NCBI GenBank assembly: GCA_004026145.2
Contig: CP034986.1
Location: 18,389,933-18,453,932, forward strand
Direction of reading: 5' to 3'
Origin: Takifugu bimaculatus
Lineage: Eukaryota > Chordata > Actinopteri > Tetraodontiformes > Tetraodontidae
Length of the DNA: 64,000 nt
Every line of letters starts with the position of its first letter. The stretch's first letter is position 1. Under the pieces are notes generated by a model. That model was not told the DNA's origin. It worked only from the letters and a program-made list of their open reading frames with translations, and searched no databases. Of this stretch, positions 29,992-41,025 are shown piece by piece. Position numbers and translations under genes: made by a program.

Positions 29992-30240
29992 GCACACACA
30001 CACACACACACGCATTGTTTGTACTTTTATCGTTGTGAGATATCACAGATGTAATACAGTCCCAGCTGCTAACCCTAACATCACAAGGCCTAACCACCTA
30101 CCCTAACACCCTAACCACCTACGCTAACACCCTAACCACCTACGCTAACACTAACCCATATTCAATTCCAACCTCAACCTTAAAGCTGAATCTTAACCTA
30201 CAAACAGCCTGTAGAAGTTGTGAAGAGCAACCAGATGTCT
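29907..30240 (-). repeat. TG-linked interspersed repeat, copy 2, with 106-bp (CA)n and TTAGGG-like minisatellite
   Basis: (CA)n at 29907-30012, then a block that reads on the minus strand like copies 1 and 3. Within it, 30071-30165 holds about four units of a roughly 21-bp repeat (accctaaccacctacgctaac). The resemblance to telomere repeats comes from the TTAGGG phrase in the family consensus. Confidence 0.65.
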
Positions 30241-30306
30241 TTGTCTTTCCGTCAACTTGTCTGTATGTCTCCTCTCTTTCTTTCTTTCTTTATCAATCTC
30301 TTTTGC

Positions 30307-30516
30307 ACACACACACACGCACACACACACGCACACACACACACACACTTTGTTGTAGAAGTGGATCAGAGAGGTGGGTGTGTGTAGGAATCTTTAGCAA
30401 GGCTATCGCTAACAAGCATGCTCCTCTCATTTTCCAAAGCAAATCCCTCCACTCTACTTCATGCCAGAGATTACTCAAACAAGAACACGTGCACACACAC
30501 ACACACACACACACAC
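30307..30516 (+). repeat. Two further (CA)n tracts
   Basis: CA/CG-interrupted tract at 30307-30348 and a pure tract at 30492-30516. Confidence 0.9.
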
Positions 30517-31599
30517 GTTTAAATGAACACTTGAAAAGGTGTGGCCCAGTTGAGCAGCTGGAATCACTGGTCATTTAAATATTTAGTTAATTAAAAACAA
30601 GACCTCTTCAGTAGCTTTGAGCAATGAGGTCATGATAGGTAAAGAAGTAGTTGGATGTTGAATTTATTAACACAAATATGTTATATGCTCCATTTGTAAA
30701 AAACGTATAGGTTCACACATGGACACACAAAGAGAAATATGCACACACATATATACACACACACACACACGCAGACACACGCACAGGTCAAAAAGCGCAG
30801 AATAAATGTGGCACTTAAGCTGATGATTGTCAGTAATTGACTATATTATCAGGGGTGGAGGTTGGGGTGGTGGTGGTGGGGCACCCTTGACAGGTCCAAT
30901 CTCACCTGCTGTAAATGACAGAGTTCCCCTTTGCAAAGGTGAAAGGTAGAGAGCAGCTGATTGGCCTCAGAGCCACCACAAAACCTTCTAACTCTGCTGA
31001 TTGCCTTCGTGAGAGCGGTTTCCACTGCATTTACAACTGGAGAACTGCTGATTATCTTCAGGGTTTTTGTGAGTTTTATTGCTTTTATTGTTAATTATGA
31101 AAGCCATAAAAGAGAAAATATATTCCGTCATTTGTAATACATAAATATTGCTTGATTTTCTATTCATATGATTCTATTAAATACCTTTTTGTTTTGAAAA
31201 ACGGTATTGCTATAGCCAATCCTGGCAAGGACTTTTTGCAAATAATAATGGCTGACCAGACAATAACTGCATGGGTAAATAAGATTTGCATCATTGTATC
31301 CAATAGATTGTAACTGGCTTTGCAGCTTGGCTGTATAGGGGGACCAAAGAACCGCAAAGAGTTCTAGGTATCACATTGGATAACAGAAATCTAAATCTAA
31401 ATCCTCTAGATGTAAGCCGTCCTGCTAGCCAACAGGATCACCGCAAATTAAAATACCAACATTTTACTGAAGCCAAAGAATGATCCAAACAGTTAAACTT
31501 CAGGACAGAAACAGCCTAATCTCAAGTAAAATGCCTTCAAATAAAGCACAGACGCTCTCCTCCCGGTTCCCTGCGGTCCTGTTATGTTACACCACAGCA

Positions 31600-31735
31600 T
31601 CTTTGTTAACCAGCGGCTCCCCGGGGCCCACTGAAGCAGACGGCGCGTGATGATTATTGTCCCCCGGGGAGATCCAGGGGGTACTCCCTAATTGATTTTC
31701 ATGAAAGGTCCTAATTGAATTGAGCAGCATGGTGG
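31600..31735. promoter_or_regulatory. Candidate conserved non-coding element with inverted repeat and homeodomain sites
   Basis: ctccccgggg (31617-31626) and ccccggggag (31662-31671) form a 10-bp inverted repeat around a 35-nt spacer containing gtgatgattattgt. Downstream are two TAATTGA sites (31688 and 31712 areas). The GC-rich, motif-dense block stands out from AT-rich surroundings. Function is inferred. Confidence 0.3.
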
Positions 31736-32109
31736 AAGACAGCCTGGTGCCTGTCTGAAAACACATATCTGGCTCCAGTGTGTAACCTGTGTGCAAAGTT
31801 GTCCCAGTTTTTGGATCCTGGGATGGTCTTGTGTATGTCACCTCTCCGTGATGTCAACACCGTTGCTACATTGAGTCTGTGTAGCCCTGGCCCCCCCTGC
31901 ACTTTTAACCCAAACAAGTTGTGGTACAAGTTTATTTTCTTTCTTTCCCCCCCGATTTTCTGGTGTTTATAAATGTAGAAAAATGGGAAAATAAAGGAGA
32001 ATATTGTGCAGCCGACTGATGGAGAGAGTCCCTCAGCACCAATAGGTCTGTTTTTGGAGAGAGAAGAGGGGTGGAGGAAGAGGAGGAGGGGGACTCGGAT
32101 TAAGAGGCT

Positions 32110-32345
32110 GAAAAACGGTTAAAACGTGTCAACGTGTAATTGCACGATAAGGCCCCCTCGCGAGGAATCCATTGGCCCCGTTGCTATTTTCTATGGCGTC
32201 CCGGCTAATCTCCTCGCGCCACATTCAGACTCGTGCAATCAGTCCCCCGTAATCTCCCCTGACAGGACCGGCTCCAACGACGGAGGTGAGGGCTTTTATA
32301 TGGGGAGAAGGAGGGAACTATGCGGAGGCGTGATAAAGTGACTCC
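32110..32345. promoter_or_regulatory. Candidate conserved non-coding element upstream of the sox1 3' end
   Basis: A non-repetitive, GC-balanced block with gtgtaattgcacgataa, a CCATTGG Sox/CCAAT-like site, ggctaatctcc and gtaatctcc. It contains no sensible frame. Looks like a developmental enhancer in composition only. Confidence 0.27.
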
Positions 32346-32619
32346 CGATTAGCCTTGTTTAGGACTCTGGGTTCAGGCGTGCGGGATTGGGGAGGTGGCA
32401 CGAGGGGTTGCGAGGGAGTGATGGTGTCCAAGCACGTGCCAGGCAGAACATGAGGACACATGTGGGTCCGAGGAGAGAAGAGTTGCCAAGACAGAAGTGG
32501 GGAAATCGCCCATGATAATCCATCCACCATGATTTTAGATTCAATATTGTAGAGCTTCTCACTGCTCTGCCACCAACCTGAATCTGGAGCATTACCTCCT
32601 TTGTTAGAGGACAAAGTTA

Positions 32620-34390
32620 GCAGCTTGTTAGACTCCGTGAAACCTTATTACATTTGGCTGGACATGTGGAGATTCATTCTAGCGAGTTCTTTAGCAAAAC
32701 ATCTTTGTTGTCTGTGTTTTCTTCACACATTGCAGTAAAAAACACATCCATGTTTAAAATGTTGTGACTTTTATTAGAAGTGAACATTAAAAAACACGTT
32801 TATTTGAGCATAAAACGACTCGATTCTAAAATGGATAGGGACATTCCCCTAACAATATATCAGTATGGTAGAATTTTCCATATCAGTGTTTGCAATCTTT
32901 GCATTCCCATGTTTATTCTTTTTCGTTGTTGTTGTCAGATTGAAGTTAAATCCTCTTTTAGCAAACACCAGTTCTTAACTGGCTAGAATCTTGCTTGATA
33001 TCCGATTGGCTCTCATTTTTAGACGCAGATGTTTGTTCTTACCTGTTTCTCCCTGACGCCAGGTCATCCTCACATATTCAAGTTATTCTCAGATGTTTCA
33101 TGCATTGGAAACCTCTTATAGTTGGGAGAAAGGCTCACCAACTGAGTATTCATTCACCACAGGTTGACCAAATCATTTTCCTGCCCTGACCTTTATTTCT
33201 GGTCACAAAATGAAAAGTGTGACGGTGTTTATCCCACCGACTCAAACCTCTTTAATACATTACACATAAATACATTTTATGATTACTGTATGTTCAGATA
33301 GCACGTGCTCATGGCTGTACACAAATGAAATATTATAAACCTGAAAAATAATTATCTTTCCTTTCATTTAATAGCCAACTGTGATGTCATCTCTATCCTC
33401 CTTTATTTTCAGTCATGTTAAATATATTACTATTGAATTTCAATTTAAAAGCTTTTAGTAAACTGTTGAAACAAATGACCTTTTAATCAGTTGTTTGTGT
33501 GATTTCTGAACACAAACTCAAAATAGGACAAAAGCAGATGGAGAAATGTGGCAAGAAATCAGATGTTTAATAATTGGCTTTAGTGTCAACTCGCCAGCAC
33601 CGTTTGATCACATGTGATTTGTATTAATATCTAGATTTAACAGGGAATAAACCTGACTGATGGGGAGTCTTCCCACCCCATCCTGCTTTGTTTTGGGGAA
33701 TGATCCCCAGGCTGCCCTCACTTACACCAGCGCTAATCCCATTCTGCTCCAACACAAAAACCTACTCCTTCACCGCCCTGGTCTTCATTCAGTCTCCCCG
33801 CAGAACCTCCATTGATACACCCATCAAACTGAAGTGAACTCTGAAATGTCACAAATGGCACATGCAATGGTGAAGAGAGCGTGTAGACACGCTATATACA
33901 CACACGCCATAAATATACGCTATATATGAGGTAAAGACATCAGATGACAGGAAGGCCTTTTCAGGAAATGAGATTTTCACATTGTCCAAAATATTACAAA
34001 AACGTACAGATTTTATGTGGTTTCAACTAATTTGTTGGCAAATTAGGAACCAATCATAAAATTCTCTTTCAATAAAATGTGCATCTTACTGTGTTTGTGT
34101 CAAATAGAAAGACGACAGAGGTGAAATGAGGTAAGTGACTGAAAAATGAGATAAATGTAAAATAAAAGGGGGTCAAAGAGAGCCCACGTCAACACTGCAG
34201 TGCTCTGGATGTACACTTTAGTAAAATTGCCATCGCATCACAAATTTTGTCGGATTTTCAAATATTAATAAAAAAAGTTAATGTTTCCATGAAGCTGTTG
34301 AGCGGAAAATGGCTAATCGCTGGCTTGACTAAATCACATCCCTTTTGGTTGGCACACTTAAGTTATTCTCATCTGATTTCATTTTTGTTT
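32620..34390. other. Intergenic, no gene seen
   Basis: AT-rich. No repeat or frame of interest. Confidence 0.5.
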
Positions 34391-34583
34391 TTAGAAATCA
34401 AACAATAAAATATAGCAATATATTTCAACAGAATGAATAAAAATGTCAATTGTAAAAAAAAAAAATAATCACATTTCCAACAAAAAAATCTCCAAGTTAA
34501 AATAATAATTATTTTCATTTAAAACAAAACTGTACCATCCTCATGGTAATGTAATTACATAAAAAGCATGTTCAATGGGGCTA

Positions 34584-34713
34584 TTTATTCACAATTTACA
34601 ATTTTACAACATCAAAAAAAAAAAGAAAATACCAAGTTACAGCGACTGACTCACAGGTTCACAAGCATTAAAATTGCAAATGTATTGAAATCGGAGCCTT
34701 TATGAACTTTATT
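34584..34713 (-). terminator. sox1: Candidate polyadenylation signals of sox1
   Basis: AATAAA on the minus strand at 34708-34713 and 34584-34589, about 370 and 500 nt beyond the sox1 stop. The AT-rich run 34390-35084 is probably 3' UTR. Confidence 0.4.
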
Positions 34714-35084
34714 CGTTAACACGTCGTCCACACGTCCATCACTATAATCCCCCCACGTCTTTTTTTAAAAAAAGAAAAGAGAAGATGAAAAAAGAACCAG
34801 TCTTCACGGGTTATAATTTAAAAAGCATCATTCTGTTCCAGACAGCAAACACAATTCGCGTTCCTTTAATGCCGACCGACAGACAAGGAGGAACCACTAA
34901 AAGAAGTTAAAAATAGCAATAAATTATTATTTTTTTTGTTTTAAAAAAGTTTGTTCAAAGTGATTGCATTTATGGCTATAACCGCCTATAATTTACAATT
35001 CAGCAGCATGTGCCCACATTTAAAATAATTCTTTTTTTTAAATATTTGGTTGTGTTTTGTAGTGCGTATAATTGGTTTCTGGGG

Positions 35085-36086
35085 TTAAATGTGAGTGAGA
35101 GGAACCGTCCCGTTCACCGGAGTGGAGCCGCTGCCCTGGTAGTGCTGCGTGTGGAGGACATGCAGTCTGCTGTGGACGCCGGGGTCCGCCGCCCCCGCCT
35201 CCCCGCTCGGGAGATACATGCTTATCATGTCCCGCAGGTCTCCGGTGGGGCACGACGTCGGTGCGCGGGCGGCGGAAACGGGTGGGCTCACGCTGGGTTC
35301 CGATTTCACAAGTGGCCCTAAAGTCCCTCCAATCGCGCCGGACACCGGCGAGCTTTGGTGCTGGTGGTGGGTGTACCCGGTGATCCCGCCGTACCCGGGC
35401 GGAGACGCGCTCATGTAGCTCTGAGAGTTCGAGATGGGGCTGTACGATAAGGCGCTCATGTCGTACCTGTGCTGCGGGTGGTGATGCGGGTGATGGTGCG
35501 GGTGGTGTGCGGGCGGCTGCGCGTACGCCAGCTGCGCCTCCTGCATCATGGCGTGCGCAGCGGCCGCAGCAGCCGCCACTTGACCCGGGTACCCGCCGTT
35601 CGCCCATCCGTTCACGTGTGCGGCGTAGCCCGGATTGGCCCCTGCGTGGCCGCCTCCTGGGCTGTCCAACCGCTGTCCGCCGCCCATCCCAGCGGAGGAG
35701 CCGAGGAGCCCTCCTGCCAGCGAGTATTTGTCCTTCTTCAGCAGCGTCTTGGTCTTCCTCCGCGGCCGGTACTTGTAGTCCGGGTGTTCCTTCATGTGCA
35801 TGGCCCGGAGGCGCTTCGCCTCGTCAATGAAGGGTCTCTTCTCCGCTTCGGTCATCACCTTCCACTCTGCGCCCAGACGCTTGCTGATCTCCGAATTGTG
35901 CATTTTGGGGTTCTCCTGAGCCATTTTCCTCCTCTGGCCCCGGGACCACACCATGAAAGCGTTCATGGGTCTCTTGATCCGATCCTGGGGGCATTTGCCG
36001 CCACCTCCTCCCGGCGGATTGGAGGGGTTGGTGGCCTGAGGCACCACCGAGGAGTGCAAGTCCGTTTCCATCATGATGCTGTACAT
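35085..36086 (-). CDS. sox1: SOX1, SOXB1-group HMG-box transcription factor
   Basis: Single-exon gene of 333 aa, nuclear. Family role: SOXB1 factors bind CATTGT-like sites and hold neural progenitor identity. Seen: N-terminus MYSIMMETDLHSS; HMG box about residues 36-108, starting DRIKRPMNAFMVWSRGQRRK and ending HPDYKYRPRRK; SOXB-homology stretch LLKKDKYSLAGGLL; poly-Ala 171-177; His/Pro run 193-206; SUMO-type LVKSEP (259-264); and the SOXB1 terminus VNGTVPLTHI. SOX1 rather than SOX2/3 is shown by METDLHS, QRLDSPGG and HVNGWANGGYPG. Which teleost duplicate (sox1a or sox1b) cannot be told. The first ATG has a poor context (T at -3) and Met6 a strong one (A at -3, G at +4). I kept the first because MYS is family-conserved. 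The gene is intact with no frame break. Confidence 0.97.
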   Translation of the reverse strand: MYSIMMETDLHSSVVPQATNPSNPPGGGGGKCPQDRIKRPMNAFMVWSRGQRRKMAQENPKMHNSEISKRLGAEWKVMTEAEKRPFIDEAKRLRAMHMKEHPDYKYRPRRKTKTLLKKDKYSLAGGLLGSSAGMGGGQRLDSPGGGHAGANPGYAAHVNGWANGGYPGQVAAAAAAAHAMMQEAQLAYAQPPAHHPHHHPHHHPQHRYDMSALSYSPISNSQSYMSASPPGYGGITGYTHHQHQSSPVSGAIGGTLGPLVKSEPSVSPPVSAARAPTSCPTGDLRDMISMYLPSGEAGAADPGVHSRLHVLHTQHYQGSGSTPVNGTVPLTHI

Positions 36087-36420
36087 TCACCTGGTCTGTA
36101 GGTAACACTTCACTTAAACACGCGGAGGCATTCAACACGATCAGGGCGATGTAAAGAAAGATGGAGAGAAAGGTGGGATCCCTTCAGGAGAAAACTTTCC
36201 CTTCATCCGGTCAAAATACTCTTCACACCGACTCCCTGAAGCTGTGTAGGTCGGGAAAAGTTGGATGGTGCCGGAGCTAAATGAGCGCCGAGCGGCCAAT
36301 GGAGAGGAGCGAGCACGGACGTGATTTGCATGCTACGGTCCCGAGGTTCTGGTGACGTCGAGGCGCGTGTGTGCATGTGAAGCGAGGCCCGCCCACAGAA
36401 ATGTCTGGGCCCTTCAAAAG
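36087..36420 (-). promoter_or_regulatory. sox1: sox1 5' UTR and GC-rich core promoter region
   Basis: Upstream of the start codon are a CCAAT (36296-36300 on +), a perfect octamer ATTTGCAT (36324-36331), a CRE-like TGACGTC (36353-36359) and a GC box (36388-36394). No TATA box is evident. POU/octamer input is known for SOXB1 genes, but its use here is inference. Confidence 0.55.
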
Positions 36421-39400
36421 GCGCAGCCACCGACCCCCCCCCACCTCCCTCCAAATCTGTTTCATTTAGAACAAAACCGCAGTTCAGTTCCTCAACAAGT
36501 AGAGCTGAAAATTACAAGTGTGAAATCTCTCTGACTTTTGAAATTGAATGAGTTTCCTTTCAACCCCAAATTCAACAAAAAAGTCATAGGCCTGACTATT
36601 CATTTGGGGTGGGGGGGACAAAAAACTGTTCTTTTAACCTTTGAGCTGAAAGAGTTCAAGTTCAGAAACAAAGTTATTTAAAAACATCATTTAAAAAAAT
36701 TATTCCTGTGTTCAATTTCAAGTTCTTTTAATTTTAGGAGGAACGTAGTTTTAAATCTGTGATTGTCTCAAGCTGAACCTACTGACACCCTGTAGCTGGC
36801 CTTAATATTACGTTTATTTTCTCACTCTGTCGTTCTTCGCTTTCATGAGAGGTCTTGAAATAAATTACATTTGGAGGGGAAATGTTGCTCCTTAACTCAC
36901 TGCATGAATGAAAGAAAATAATATGTTTGGGACAGTTAGCTTGGATCGGGAACATAGATGATTCGGACCATTTCCAGGTGAGACTCTATAACATAATGGA
37001 AACCAGCACGACATTTCAAGTAAAAATGAATATTTTGTCAAAAGAAAAGACACATTTCTGACTGCTTCTAATTGCCACTCTTGGCGATGGCTTCTTGCAT
37101 CCTCGACTGCGGATTTGTTGATTTGCACAAAAATGTATCATCATCATTATTATAATGACTAAACCTACAAAATATAGCAAAAAAAAATAAATCTTTTTTT
37201 TCTTTTTGTCAGATAAGCTACAAAGCCACTGGTTCAGAGCCACAGGTGCTTCTCTGTGTGCCAGTTGCTAGGAAACGGGTGACTGACGCCCGGAGCACGT
37301 GCCATTCAAAGCGGCCCTTTTGTTTATTTCAACAAAGCTTCATGTAGAGGAGAAAGACAGAAGAGATTTAACCCCCGACAGCACAACTACTGTAATAAGC
37401 ACATGATATATGTTAGAAATGCTGCACTGGAATAAAAATAAAAAGCTCCAAGCTGCTGCAGGGTACGTGGTGCCGTCCTGTAAAATAAAAAAAAATCATC
37501 CGGATGTGATGTTTGTATAAGATTTAAATACCGGCTGTGATCCGTAAACAGGTTAAAATGCTAACAGTTTAAACAGATTTCAAATGTAATAGAGATAAAT
37601 ATCATTTTGAAGGTGCAAAAATTTAGAAAAGCTGTGCATGATGTTTTGGGGATTCTTAATGAGTCCCTTGAGCGATATTGTATGCAGGCTTTTTAAAATC
37701 TTGAGTTTTTGTTTATGTGGTATTCCTTTAGTCCTGCAGAGGCTCTTTTATTCTCTAAAGTGGCGTCTGTCAGCTGCTCGCTTCTTAGTGAGCCCCTGAG
37801 CTCCACGTGGAGGCTGGGATTCATTCATCAGGCTGCCTTCATGTATCCTGCTAAAACACTTCAAGGGGATTGTGTGATCTGGCTTTGCCAAACATTTAGG
37901 ACCTGCCCTCTTCCTGCCATGTTTTCCAGGATTTAACACACCAGCAGGGCTGCTTTCTCCTCAAAGTTTTGGGATGCTCGCGTGACGGTTCTTAATATCG
38001 TGTCTTATGCATAGTTACGACAAATGTAGACCAAGCGTCAAATTTGAAAAACACATTTTATTCAGATTTCAAATCAACAATATAAATTAGAATTTTTCAG
38101 TTCTGACTTTTTAACTTCATATTATTCAAAATCTTGGTATATTTTCTTATATATCACTTTATCTTGTCTTTAACATGGCACAATTCTGGCCAGTTTAGAT
38201 TTCAGATTCATGATGTAAATCACAGATGATCAGTTCTCTTGTATCCATTAAAATATTTAGATCCATCTCCAGTACTATCAATATGAACATTGTGATATTT
38301 CATTACCAGAATTCCAACTTTAGCCTCATATTGACATGCAAAATTTTGGAAATTTAAATGTGACAATTAAGTGTGGGAAAATGCGGCTAAAAAATAGTGT
38401 GCGTGTGTGTGTATGCAGAAACAATTCCGACCGCCACCACTAGGGGGCTAAATTCAATGGTTTTCCACTGGGATTCGGAAAAGGAACAAATGATGTGGTC
38501 GCATTGGTAAGAGGTTAGAATATTTCATAAACAAAAATTTTGAAAATCACACTTGAAGGCTAATGCACTCACCTAGTCACTCACTCACACACGCTCCTGC
38601 GTGCACAACTAAATGCACGTAGAGCTGATAGAATCAAAGGCATTTCTCCTGTGCAGCAACGTGTCTAGTGGGCTTGTTTAAGACCCTCTGTCAGCTATCA
38701 GCTCTACTGAGGCCCAAGAACACATACACACACGTGTACACACATGCACACTCACAAACCCACGCAGGAGCAGACAGTCAGAACAAAATACAATGAATAT
38801 TGTCAAGTCAAGGTTATGAAGGCAGCACTATTATGAGATGAAAACTGTAATCCTTCAACAATAATAACTTTTCCTCCAACTTGAGCCAATCCACAGGGTA
38901 GAATTATTATAGGTGTTCAATTATTTTAACTATATTCTGCTGGCTATTACCTATAGCCACGTAACTGATAAGTGCAAAAGCTCAAAATTACAAAGAACAT
39001 GTTATAACTGTGCTGGGCATTATGGGTAATCTGGTTCTGGAATGAAAATTTGAGGCATTGCCAAGAATAGCCCTCATTAACCCTCAGCTGTCTATGCTAA
39101 TGATTAGTTGTAATCTTGACCTGTAATCCCTCAACCAAAAACACGATCTGCATTTAAACACATTTAACAAAGAATCAAACACTGACTGCAGATACTTGTA
39201 ATGTAAAATTTTCAAAAAATTCTGAACACAGAGATGTTCAGAAGCGACTTCTTTACTTTTCTCTTTCACTCAAATGGTTCAGTCTGTCAGGTTGACGGTT
39301 GGAGACAATAATCGGTCCAAGAGCTTTTGTCTTAGCTTAAAACTGGACTCCTTCTGGGTTTTTTCTACCTTTCAGAATGTAAATTTCACCCAATCAGTCA

Positions 39401-40326
39401 AAATCAAAGTAGCAAGGTCAAGGGCAAGGTTAAGGTTTTAAATTTGACTTGCTTTAAAGGCTGCCTGAACAAATCCCATCCCAGCTGACTGTATACAGAG
39501 GCTACCATCACTTTCCCCCACTTCATTTCTAAGGGTCAGAGTAAAGTGGCCCTGTGTGCTGAACAATGTTAAGCATCATTTAATCATTGCCGCTCATTCT
39601 TTGACTGATGCCCAATGACAGCTCCAGATACTAACAGACTTGCTAATGGGGCTCAGACCAGCCTTAAGACAATTTATTCACGTGTTTTATATGCCGACAA
39701 CCCACACCCTGTCAGAATCCATCTTTCCATTTCTCTGACAGCACATATAACTTTCCCACGTGTGAGAGGGGGGGAAAGGGGTAAAATTCAGCTTTCAGGA
39801 ATATCCACGAGACTTCTCACTTCTCTCCCTAAGCAATTTCCCTGGTAGGTGACATGTTGCTCATCACTAATAGGACCAAGCAACAGGCAGTAATGGCGTG
39901 AGAATGGCAGACAGATGGGTTATATGTCTCCCAGCATAAAAGTGTTCTGGAGTAGAGTGCTACTTATTACACAGTCATTTTCCTTATGCTTATTTGCGTA
40001 ATGGACCATTTTAGGGGTCGGACAAGTGGAGGAGGGAACAGCAGCCATGGCGGGAATGTGAATTTCTGTATTTACTCCAAATGTATGGTCTGATTTATGA
40101 TTCCTGCACAAATATGAAACAAAACTACAAAATCTTGCTCCTGTATTGTGCTGTGAAATGATTATTCCATACATTGGATCAGGTACTGGGTGTTGGACTG
40201 GATACTGTTTTTGGATACAGAGGCTAAATGGACTGGTTATAGTGGGAGAGAAGGGTAGGCAGCAAGATGGTGAGAAGGAGGGGAGGATGAAGATGTAAAC
40301 GGCATGTAATTGGGAGGTGAGAGTGG

Positions 40327-40329
<3 letters not shown>
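36421..40329. other. Upstream intergenic region of sox1, no gene seen
   Basis: AT-rich with a few TG/CA stretches. Open frames are short and unrecognised. Confidence 0.5.

Positions 40330-40366
<37 letters not shown>
40330..40366 (+). repeat. (TG)n microsatellite
   Basis: About 18 TG units. A (CA)n tract of similar size follows at 40469-40507, so the two are in inverted orientation 100 nt apart. Confidence 0.95.
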
Positions 40367-40367
<1 letters not shown>

Positions 40368-40468
40368 GGCAATGGAGTGACCCCCGAAAACAGATTAGTC
40401 AACCATGAAGAGGATTAGCAGTACTGATAGTCCCTCTGAGGGAGCAGAAACTGCCCTGGCCAATACAA

Positions 40469-40507
40469 ACACACACACACACACACACGCACACACACAC
40501 ACACACG
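40469..40507 (+). repeat. (CA)n microsatellite
   Basis: CA run with one CG interruption, facing the (TG)n at 40330-40366. Confidence 0.95.
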
Positions 40508-40998
40508 TTTGAGGAAATACCTTACAATGGACTACTGCACACAAATGAAAACAGCAACAGGTAATTTGATAAATTAATTTATAACCTAAATATTTCATCT
40601 GCATTGTATTTTATAACCCATTCAGAATTCTTCTTACCACCACTATTATGGTAATATAATTCCACAATTCCAATATTTATTTTTCTTTTTAGAATCCAGT
40701 TTTACAAGAGTCATCTTAAATATGAAGATGGTGGGACTAAATCAGTTTAAAAATCAGTTTTTGTAGCTTAGAAAATGCTCTACCTGTTCCAGTTATTGAT
40801 GTTGTTAGCAGTCTTTGAACATGACGTATTAATCATCAAATTCGGAAGCACTTTGTAAATGAAACTGTTTATTGTGACCAATGTGCACCATTCTATACAA
40901 TCAGAATCTAAATGTAACTGCAACCAACATGTAGTGGTTTAAAGCTACCCACTTATTTCAAAGAATCTTTGTCCCTTGTGGATTGTAGTGATGAAATG

Positions 40999-41025
40999 AC
41001 TATATATATATATATATATATATAT
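40999..41025 (+). repeat. (TA)n microsatellite
   Basis: About 13 TA units followed by TTTATT. Confidence 0.9.

Noticed and set aside
30071..30165. Interstitial telomere repeat
   Set aside because: The unit is about 21 bp and only contains CCCTAA-like phrases; it derives from the TG-linked repeat family.
35038..36138. Long open frames on the opposite strand and other frames over sox1 (up to 210 codons)
   Set aside because: They are by-products of the GC-rich sox1 coding sequence; the HMG-box frame explains the region.
39920..40402. 160-codon minus-strand frame
   Set aside because: Part of it translates a CA/TG microsatellite, and the rest resembles no family.
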